A stretch of DNA of 64,000 nucleotides from Rhynchopus sp. YZ270_cl-10 (lineage: Eukaryota > Euglenozoa > Diplonemea > Diplonemida > Diplonemidae): positions 1,054,001-1,118,000 of the forward strand of contig OZ037902.1 in NCBI GenBank assembly GCA_964035575.1. The letters run 5' to 3'. Under the pieces are notes generated by a model. That model saw only the letters and a list, made by a program, of their open reading frames with translations. It was not told the DNA's origin and made no database searches. Each line of letters begins with the position of its first letter. Position 1 is the first letter of the stretch. Positions 48,413 to 57,200 of the stretch are shown here, piece by piece. The translations under genes were made by a program, and so were the position numbers.

Positions 48413-49250
48413 GGACTCGTCCGGAAACCCCTCTGGTAAGATTCATCCTTTTGGGTATTTTTGGGTTTTTTTGATGATGCCCCCCACAAAAAGTGCATCT
48501 AGGTGATATTCTGATATGAAAATAGGTTTTTTGGGGGGTCTGAGGCTATATTTTCGCTTTTTTAATCAGATTTTCAGCCTTTTATTGTCGTTCTTCTGGA
48601 TCTCTTCTCTCTTTCTCTTAATCCTGCCATGCCGCCTTGACAAGGTTTCATTGACCTCTGTCAAATCTACTGGATCAATGCCAGGGACTTTTGCTTTGCG
48701 GGTCACCTTGGATGTGGAGACTCCATAGTAAATACAGGTTCCCTCCGTGTCAGAGTACACGCTAGCTGAAATGACACGACCGTTGCTCGGGTAGCAGTAC
48801 ACAGACGAAAAGAGATTGATGGAAAGAAGGGTGCACTGATACGTATGAGTACGAGGGAATGAGATAACAAAGGCCTCTGTGTGGGGAAGCTCGCGCAGGG
48901 CACCGACAATGACCCCTACGGTAAGGATCTCCTGACAACAAGAATCATCAGAGAGAGGGTTCGAAACGACACCAAGTGTGCGTCGCACCCATTCTTACCG
49001 TGTTTCTCGACAAAAAAGTGAACTTCACTGCTGTCATTGCCACGTTTTTTTCTTCCAAAAAATACGTAAAAAAATATAAGTAAAAAGGGGGGGAGGGGAA
49101 ATAAACAAAAATAAATGCCCAAAATATGCCCTCTGGGGTGGTAGGTGTATGGTGGGTATCAAAAAATTGGGTTGTTTGGGTGTTTTGAGCAGAAAAACCT
49201 CAAAAAACCCCAAAAGGATGAATCTTACCAGGAGGGTTTCCGGACGGACC
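48413..49250. mobile_element. Inverted-repeat DNA element with a minus-strand reading frame
   Basis: GGACTCGTCCGGAAACCCCT at the left, followed by CTGGTAAGATTCATCC, is mirrored at the right (GGATGAATCTTACCAG, GGGTTTCCGGACGGACC). Arms are about 43 bases. A 140-residue frame on the minus strand (48988-48566) ends in a basic coil (RKREEIQKNDNKRLK). I could not identify it. The flanks carry repeated GATATGACAGGTG and GTTACTAGT, so it seems to have entered a small tandem repeat. Confidence 0.65.
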
Positions 49251-49334
49251 CATATGACAGGTGATAATTGAATGTTACTAGTGATATGACAGGTGCATCT
49301 ACAAACAAAAAAAAACAAAAAAAAAAAAAAAACA

Positions 49335-49386
49335 TAGTGGAGTTCATCCTCGGGTGTCTGCACTAATACAACCAAGTTTTCAAAAA
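49335..49386 (+). repeat. Hairpin family B
   Basis: TAGTGGAGTTCATCCTCGGG, TGTCTGCACTAATACAACC, AAGTTTTCAAAAAAAC. It abuts the right direct repeat. Confidence 0.65.
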
Positions 49387-49388
49387 AA

Positions 49389-49471
49389 CAAAAAAACCCG
49401 CCAGAATGGATAAACTGTGAAAAAACAACGAAAAAATGTTCCCCACACCATCTCCTTTTGTTTCAACAAAG
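49389..49471. repeat. Right direct repeat flanking the Crinkler-like locus
   Basis: This is the second copy of 44548-44638, with a few substitutions and a shorter A-run. Confidence 0.7.
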
Positions 49472-49516
49472 TCGCCCGCATTTTACGCCACAAAGAGTGT
49501 GACTCTTCCTCCTAAG

Positions 49517-49550
49517 TACACTGTTCACGAGAGGACTTTGTATTTTTAGT
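49517..49550 (+). repeat. Hairpin family A, TTGTATT subtype
   Basis: GTACACTGTTCACGAGAGGA, then CTTTGTATTTTTAG. GTTC/GGAC and TACA/TGTA can pair. Confidence 0.45.
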
Positions 49551-49686
49551 CAACTTTCTTTTCCCTATTCTCGGGGTTCCGTATCCCGTCTCCCGGCATG
49601 TGATGACGTTTTGCACTGTCAGCTGCTCTTTTTCTTTTATTCACTCACCCCCCGCCCCTATTACAGGAAAACACCTCTATTTCCCA

Positions 49687-50406
49687 ATGGGTTCTTGTGC
49701 ATCAAAGCAGGAAAACAAGCCTACCGGGGCTGCAGTGTCCCCTAAGAAAACGCCGACCGGAATCCTCAACGGACACCCCTTCTCACAGCCTGGGCGCTCC
49801 GTGTTGTGGTTCGCTGCCTACGCCAAGTCTGATGTTGAGGTGCGCACTGTCGAGATTCTGAAGGGCGAGCAGAAGCACCCTGACTACGTTGCGAAGTTCC
49901 CCTCTGCGCAGGTCCCTACGTACGAGGAGGGTGACTTCTACTTGGCAGAGAGTGCTGCAATCCTTCAGTACCTTGCTGCTGACCACGCCATTGTGCCGAA
50001 GGACAAGAAGCAGCGGGCAAAGGTGCAGCAATACATTGCAGCGAACCTTGCCAAGGTGCGCACGATTACCACGAAGCTCGTTGGCCCCTGCCTTTTTGCC
50101 AAGCCAGAGGACGTTGCCGCACTGGCCAAGAAGGGTATCGAGGAGGTGACCCCGGTCCTGAAGCATTACGACGCACTTCTTGCAAAGCAGAGCTTCGTGG
50201 CAGGTGACACCCTCTCGCTTGCGGACTTCCTTTTCACCCCGGAGGTGGACCAGCTCCCCCTCGTGAAGGAGCTCATTGGTGAGGACCTGCTCACAGCGTA
50301 CCCCTCCATCCGGGCTTACCTTGAGCATATGAAGGGAGTGCAAGGGTACACTGCGAACCTTAAGGCCGCAGGCGCATGGCTAACAGCGCTTACGGCTTCT
50401 GCGTGA
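49687..50406 (+). CDS. GST-fold protein with a predicted N-myristoylation signal
   Basis: A 239-residue protein. It starts MGSCASKQENK. Gly2, Ser6 and Lys7 fit the N-myristoyltransferase consensus, and Cys4 could be palmitoylated, so plasma or inner-membrane attachment is likely. A GST N-terminal thioredoxin fold follows (about 30-105): a SQPGRSVLWF start, VPTYEEGDFYL with the cis-proline, and ESAAILQYL for glutathione binding. The helical C-terminal domain (about 115-235) has GDTLSLADFLFTPEV. It resembles theta/plant-type GSTs or GST-like carrier subunits. The catalytic residue would be the serine of SQPGR, but activity is unproven. The ATG follows ATTACAG by 17 bases; the in-frame sequence upstream is not GST-like. 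Confidence 0.82.
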   Translation: MGSCASKQENKPTGAAVSPKKTPTGILNGHPFSQPGRSVLWFAAYAKSDVEVRTVEILKGEQKHPDYVAKFPSAQVPTYEEGDFYLAESAAILQYLAADHAIVPKDKKQRAKVQQYIAANLAKVRTITTKLVGPCLFAKPEDVAALAKKGIEEVTPVLKHYDALLAKQSFVAGDTLSLADFLFTPEVDQLPLVKELIGEDLLTAYPSIRAYLEHMKGVQGYTANLKAAGAWLTALTASA

Positions 50407-50620
50407 TCGAGTGTTCCCTTGCTCTGCCTTGAGAGTCTTCTTATGTCGAAAATATTCATTTTTTTCCCCCCCACAGAGAATGAGAGAGTGCCTGCACAGT
50501 CCGATTCTGTGTGTTGTACTTTTGTATTTCTTTGTTTTATTGTATCCTGAGCAAGGCTAACAAAGCTCAGGATCACATCACACCGATTCTTTTTTAGTGT
50601 CTTTTCGTTTAGTTTTTCAA

Positions 50621-50662
50621 GGTGGCTGAGCAGAGGCTCAGGACCATCTTACCAACCTTGTC
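50621..50662 (+). repeat. Hairpin family A with compensated stem
   Basis: GGTGGCTGAGC, loop AGAG, GCTCAGGACCATC, then TTACCAACCTT. Relative to the consensus, CTAAGC/GCTTAG has become CTGAGC/GCTCAG and GGTGA/TCATC has become GGTGG/CCATC, so pairing is kept at both changed positions. Confidence 0.7.
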
Positions 50663-50675
50663 CTTTGAGATGTAA

Positions 50676-50720
50676 GATGTGTGCTGTACGAGAGGCACAT
50701 TCATCTTACAAATCTTTCTT
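50676..50720 (+). repeat. Hairpin family A, GATGTG subtype
   Basis: GATGTGTGCTGT, loop ACGAGAG, GCACATTCATC, then TTACAAATCTTTC. It starts 14 bases after the preceding copy ends. Confidence 0.65.
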
Positions 50721-50734
50721 TTTGTTGAGCTCTG

Positions 50735-50876
50735 GTCCTGGAGGAGTGTTCCGTATGGACGTACCGTACCGTATTCAAAGTATCGGCCGTACTAATGTTC
50801 GACCTTTTCAGGATTTATCTGGAATTTTGACCTTTTTTTACGGTCGATAATATGTATGAATACGGTACTCCTTCGA
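50735..50876. mobile_element. MITE-like element with GTACCGTATTCA arms
   Basis: GGAGTGTTCCGTATGG, then GTACCGTATTCAAAGTATCG and GCCGTA are mirrored by TACGGTCGATAATATGTATG and AATACGGTACTCC. It is about 140 bases long and encodes nothing. Confidence 0.6.
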
Positions 50877-50887
50877 GTTCATTATTA

Positions 50888-50925
50888 GATGTGTGTGCAC
50901 AGGAGGCGCACTTCATCGTTCACAA
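50888..50925 (+). repeat. Hairpin family A, GATGTG subtype
   Basis: GATGTGTGTGC, loop ACAGGAG, GCGCACTTCATC, then GTTCACAATTTC. GTGTGC/GCGCAC keeps pairing by a G-T pair. Confidence 0.6.
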
Positions 50926-50943
50926 TTTCTTTTTTTATGTTTG

Positions 50944-50985
50944 ATGTGGGCACGAGAGTGTCCACTCATCTTTCAAAGTTCTCGT
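50944..50985 (+). repeat. Hairpin family A, GATGTG subtype
   Basis: GATGTGGGC, loop ACGAGAG, TGTCCACTCATC, then TTTCAAAGTTCTC. GGGCA/TGTCC pairs with one G-T, a different stem sequence from other copies. Confidence 0.6.
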
Positions 50986-51179
50986 TCTCTCTTCAGTTGA
51001 GGGAGGACGAACTACGGTGCGTCCTTTTTGTCGCGCAAAAATAAACTCAGAGCCAATGAGAGCAACCCTTTTCCCACCCCTTTTTTTTTTGCATAACCTC
51101 GACTGAGGTGCACTTTAGCACATTTTTCTTCAACTCTTTTTTATTCCCACACATCTACCCCCACCACCACCCCCACAGA

Positions 51180-51236
51180 ATGAGGACGCCATTCCTGGCA
51201 CCCCCTTTCCCACAGCGCACCCTTTTGGGGTCCTAA
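51180..51236 (+). other. Short upstream reading frame before VPS13
   Basis: ATG directly after CCCCACAG opens an 18-codon frame (MRTPFLAPPFPQRTLLGS) that stops 10 bases before the VPS13 start codon. If the leader begins at that AG, ribosomes would meet this frame first, which would lower VPS13 translation. Confidence 0.35.
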
Positions 51237-51246
51237 CAGCGAGGAC

Positions 51247-54200
51247 ATGCTTGAGCAATATGTGTCCTCATTCCTCGCTTCGTACCTGGGGAAATACATC
51301 CGCGGGATCTCCGACAAGCAGCTCCGGGTGTCTGTATGGGACGGAAAGCTGAAACTGTCCAACCTAGAGCTTCGCCCTGAATCTCTTGCGTCAGCCTCCC
51401 TGCCTGTTGCGATACATCGAGGGTACATTGGGGATTTGAGTGTAACCATTCCATGGACAAGACTGCAGTCTGAACCTGTTGTGATAACCATCGACCGTCT
51501 ATACGTTGTGGTCCGCCCCAAGGCAGCGGAAGGGGATGAGCTTGGTACTGCGCTTGAAGCGGAGCAAAAAAAGAAGGATCTGGCTGCATATGAGACAGCA
51601 CGCATCGCTGGCGACCCGGCACCATCGGACAGCACTGCGGCAGAGAAGGAGACTCAGGCGAAACGTCAAAAAACCTTTGCACAACGTCTCCAAGAAGGTG
51701 TGGCCAACAACGTCCAAATCTCTGTCGAAAATGTACACATCCGATACGAAGACTCCGACACCGATCCACACAACCCCGTCGCCCTCGGATTCGTCATGTC
51801 CTCTGCACGCTGTTTCCGAGCAAACTCAGAATGGGCCGAACAATATATCTCCGAAACGCTGGGAATGATCCATCGTGTATTAACACTAGAGGATTGGTCG
51901 GCGTATCTGCACCCTTGCGAGAGAGAGGAGATGTTGGTGCACAAATTCCCTTCCTCCACCGTCTATGAGAAGCAAGCCGGGGAGGAGGTAAAGGCACGAG
52001 ACGCGATCTGGTGTGAAATGGACCTGGCTGCGAACGACACACTACGCCGGCAGGTGGAATCACATCTCATAGTACATCCTACACGGCTCTCGGTGCGCCT
52101 CCGCCAGCAGAGCGGCAGCACCGTGGATGTGTCCTTCCCACGCACCTCATGCGATGTTGCATTTCATGCTATTAAATGCTCCGCCTCTCACGCACAATAC
52201 CAACGCGTCATTCACGTCTTCGACTATCTACTCCACTTTGAAGGTCTAGGGAGACTCAGAGGTTTGCGACCACTCATCTCCGTCTTAGAACCAACCGGAG
52301 CGAGGCAATGGTGGGTTTTCGCTACCTCCGCAGTGGCACGACTCATCCGCGAAAAGCGCGTCAAAACAAAAATTAACTGGACCCTCGTCCACAACTTCCG
52401 CCGCTACCGTCCGACCTACATCCAGCTCTTCAAACGATCCCAAGGCTGTGCATGGCTGCCTCCTCTCGACAAACGCGAAGAGACAGATCTCGAAGAGGCG
52501 CACCTCCAGTTGACTTCCCAGCAGATTATTGTTCTTCGGGATATGGCATATGCTGAATTGGAAGAAGAACGCACACAACGCGAGGGTCAAAAACTCCTCA
52601 TCGAGGGAGTAGCCAAGAAGCAAGGAGGCGGTTGGTTTGGATGGGGCGCCAACGATGCGAAGGCTACACCACCATTAGGCGAAGACACCCTAGACGGAGA
52701 GGCATGGACAGATGGAGACCGGGAGAAGCTGGCAGCATTAGGGGTACTAGATGACAATGCAGCATCTGCCGCACCGTCTTCACCTAAGGTAGCGCAGGAC
52801 TATGTGGAGTATTCTGTTCTTCTCGACGTTTCTGCAGCAGAATTATCATTATTATCGCCAACAATGGAGGTTTTCTCTCGTTTTTCTCTTGCAGATATGA
52901 GAGTAAAATGTGACAGCAAAGCGCAAGAAGGCTGCTTCAAATCGGTTATTTCAGTAGCAGATCTCTCTGTCGCTGACGGAACCCGAAAAGTGCTTCGCAA
53001 ACGAAAGGTCAGTACTTCGCATAATGCGAACCTTCTCTTATGCATTGTCGAAAGATCGCCGCATAGCGAGCTGCGTAACATCTCTGCCGATGTGGTTCTT
53101 GCCCCGATAGACTGTGTGTTGCATCCGATCTTTGCGAGCAGGGTGTCATCCTTCTTCAGGCCTCCTGGAGAAATCAATTTAAACCTGAATTTGAACCTCC
53201 GGAATTTAGCAGAACATCAGGTCGAAGCAATGATGAAAGGAGCCGCATCTGTCGACGTTAAATTCTCCATGGAAACGGGGCAGCTTATTATCCCGGTTGC
53301 TCCGCCGGCGTCTTGCAGAGGGGTGAGAGTGTTTCCTTCGACGACATCGCATGAATCGCAGACGTTTCTCTCATTTGAACGTGGTGCACTGATTTTATCG
53401 TTAGGCACCGTATCTCTTGATACTGACAAAGAACGGAATGCAATTCGCGCAGAAAAACTTCTTACTGTAGCGAATGGAGCCTCCCCAGACGTTACCCTAG
53501 ACGATCTCTACCAAAAATACCACGTAACCTTCAATAATATTTCTGCCCGCTTTGCGCTTGATTTAAACCGATTTTTGGAGGAGGAAAATTGGTTGGGAAG
53601 CACCTCGTCGAATATTGACCCTTCGAATATTGTGCAACTCATGCCTGCATTTGACCTGAACATCTGCTTGGAACGTCTATTAACTGCGTTTGGAGGGGAT
53701 GAAGAACGAGGGTCTGGGGTAACTGAAGAGGTACCCCCTTCTCCAGAGGTTCACGCTACTGTTGGGATTTCCTCGGCGACGTCGTCATTTAACGAAGGAG
53801 GGTTGTTGAAGAGCCCTGCTGTCACAGCGCTACCATTGAAGAAATCGTCGTCATTTAACACATTGAATGTGGAAAAGGCACGCCACCTCCTCTCTGGCTC
53901 CGGAGAACGTAACGCACCACCACTTCTCAAAGTACACTGCGAGGTTCCCAGAGCAGAACTCAACCTTTCACGCGGCTCTCTGCTCTCCACGTTGTACGCA
54001 TTGGATACACTAACCGTCTTTTTGCAAAAGCTAACCATACCAGATCTTCCAGAAACTCTCTTTGTCTCCGGAAAGGGTGTAAAAGGCTTGGAAAGTGTGT
54101 TCTGCCAAAGTCTTCTACTCTGCAGTGTACACAGAGGAGAAGGAGAGGTTCCTGCGGTGGTGGTGCTGAGGGATGGGGTGCTCTTCATCTTTGAGGAGGA

Positions 54201-57200
54201 AGGTGGGGGTGGAGGGGGGAACACCTCGAACACGTCCTTTGCGTCGGTAGGGGAGACACCGTACCATATTGCGGCAACCTACAATTTGGTGGAGGCTCCG
54301 TTCTCGGTGGAGAGTGGTGCGTCGGAAATTACCTTGCAGTTTCCGCAGTTATATACGAAGGCGAAAACTTTGAAGATTATCGCAATCGATGCGTCGATCT
54401 GCAAAGGATTGTTTATGGCGTTAAATAAACAGGCCTGCGATACGTTCCGTAGGGCAACCAATGAAGCATCGCGTACCATCGCAAAACCTGAAAGGGTGAC
54501 CCTCCAAACTTCATTCGCATTAGAACGCTTCAACCTCAATTTATTCAAAGAAGTGGAGGAGGTTCCTTTCGCGACAATGGAATTTGATGGATTTGCATCG
54601 CATATTTCAATGAGAAAATTCGACCAAACGTTGCGGGTTAACCTTTCTAGGATGAAAATTGTGTCCGAAGCGGAGCAAATCCTGGTTTCTTCAGAGTCAT
54701 TGGTAGACCCCACAACAGATGCTGCAGGGCATAACACAAACTTCTTTGCAGTCACAGTGGTCAGCTGTACCGAACAGTCGCCTCTGTGGAGCAGCGCCGG
54801 GCCGGATACGGATATCTCCTTGAAAGCATCTTCATTGAACATAGCGATCGCGTCTGGGCTGCCTGAAATCGGAAATTTCTTTTTTGATTTGTTGGGAGTA
54901 AACAAAATGTCACGATCGCATCTACTCAAAGCAGTGTACGCTGCACCGCTTTCGTATCAAACCACTGCGAGGGGAGACTCTACGAAAAACAAAGATCGCG
55001 CGGAGATTAAACTCTCTGCTTCCATGGCTGAGCTGCGTTTAAGCTGTTTTGAAGAGATCGGACCGGAGTCGCAAAGCGAGTTTTTGCAGATCGCAATGCA
55101 GAAGACCTCCTTCAACGTTGTCACCTCTGAGAATGGGTTGCGGCTTCAAGGGGTAATGGGAAACGCCATAGCCGAGGAGATTGACGAAAAAACTGGGACA
55201 AAACGAACACTTCTTGGAGTCTCCGATGCAACTGCGGGGTCTCTTATTGAGGTGATGTATGTGGGGTATAATACTGGAGATTCTGGGGGTGCTCCTACTG
55301 TTAATGGAAAGGTGACTGCGTTGATGAGACAGATTACTTCTCGGTTTCATTTTTATACGTTTAACCGTTTGCTGCATTGGGGGACCCAAGGAAGAGCAGT
55401 TTTGCGGTTAAAAGAGACCTCAAATCGGAGAATGGTGTGCGTTGGGGCGAAGCATATTACATCACCCCCTCTCGCACCGTTGGCAGCGCCGTCTCCTGCA
55501 CCGTCGGTTCTACTGTTGGATTTGCGGATGGTAAACCCTTTGGTGTCTCTCCCAGCTGGGGTGGATGATGCGGATGAGGATTGCCTCATCGCAGCGCTTG
55601 GTGACGTAGAAATCAAAAGCGAATTGGTCGCTTTGGGAGACGAAGAAAAGGAATACCTCAGTCGCATGAGAATCAATTTGAGGGATGTTTCCATTAATCT
55701 TCATCCTTCGAAGGCGAATGGAGTGATTGGGACGAAGTTGCAGCTGGGGTTGACCATGCTGAACTACATAACCCAGCCGGTTCAGTACCAAAACGCGGTG
55801 TTGAACACGCTGAAGGTGGAGTTAGGGAATTTTTCGTTTTCGGTGGACGAGGCTTCGTGGGCGTTGTTGATGCAGATTGCGGCGAGGAATGTTATGTCGC
55901 AATATGCACCACGATTTGTCCCTGAAGAACATCGCAACACACAAACCGGGACGCAATTCGTTGGCCGCCATAAATCGATTCTTGCCGTTTCTGCTGAATT
56001 TGTGAATCTGCGAATTCTCGCTGCAGGCGCAGATGATGCCTCATCCTACTCCATCGCATTGCAAAACGTTAGCCTCATCCAACGCGAATTAACCGGAGGT
56101 AAAGGAACCGAAATGGACTGTTCTGTGGAGGCGTTTATTCTTGAGGAAAATCAGTCGGGGCTGGCAAGGCTTCCGCTGTTGGATTTCAAAGCAATTAACC
56201 AAAAGGTTTTGAATGTTCGGATCGTGAACCAACCGAGCAATGGTATTGCCAGTTCAAATGTATTAATGGAGGTTGGTGCCCCAACGGTGTTTGCAGACCC
56301 GGGTGCGTTGTTTGCAGTGCAGGATTCATTGGCGTCGGATAAGGCGGCAGAGGCATTTAACCTAATTTTGTCGGGTGGAGTGAAGGCTCCACACATGGTG
56401 CAGGCAGCGCCGATGGAGAAGAGGAGTGCAATGCATGTGTCCCTCGCAATGCAAGATATGACAATCATCGGTCTCGAAAAAAAATCTCGTCAACGCCCAG
56501 AACGGTCCGAATACTTCACAATCAACCTCCACACCTTTGAAGTCCGTGTGCTCATGGTGTCAGGTCTGGGTGGGGCTTGCATAGCGGAATCGCATCTGTC
56601 AGATTCACAACCATCCTACCTTCGGCTCTCTCAGAACGTTCTTTTGTGCAAAGCCAAAATTCATACCATCAATATGACATCCACTCTTGGTGTTGAACCT
56701 ATCGAAGTGCTTAGTCTGCCTACTACGTTTGGAACTCATGGAAAAAAATGTCTGATTGACACCTTAATTGTTAAAGGTGTGCATCAAGTGGCGGAGTGTG
56801 AGGTTCCTAACACAGAGGCTCCGGGGTATGCTGTGGTAACCTCGGTGAAGCATTTTATGACGACGGAGCTGCCGTCGTTTGATGCGACGAAGGAGTTTGC
56901 ATGCGCAGCACCGTGTTTGGGGTTTACCCAAAAGGTTTCGTGCAGGATTGAGGAGGTGCGGGTCCTGGCGATTCCGGGGTTCTGGGTGTGGGTGAGTAAT
57001 TGGGCCTCAAATGGAGCGTTGCATCAGTTGTCGATGTTAGGTACATTGAGGGCTGAGAGGATCAAGGCGAAGATGCAGACCCCCTCCGCAGTGCAGCTCG
57101 CTGTGGTGTGGAAGGCGCCAACCATCACGCTCCCATCCCTCTTTGACGAAACCTTCTCCAACGCCACAGCGTCCACCACAAACTGCTTTCTGCAGCTCGG

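Larger units (their letters stand above)
47484..49686. other. Spacer with family remnants and mobile elements
   Basis: No intact gene is seen. It holds a relic related to the preceding gene (47700-47970), a MITE at 48071-48232, an inverted-repeat element at 48413-49250, a family-B hairpin, the right direct repeat, a TTGTATT-type hairpin and a C-type repeat. A pyrimidine tract ending in ATTACAG lies 18 bases before the GST-like start. Confidence 0.5.
50407..51246. other. Spacer with four family-A hairpins and a MITE
   Basis: No gene is seen apart from a short upstream frame (51180-51236). Four family-A hairpins and one inverted-repeat element are packed into 360 bases. The spacer ends with a C-rich pyrimidine tract and CCCCACAG directly before the upstream frame. 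Confidence 0.55.
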
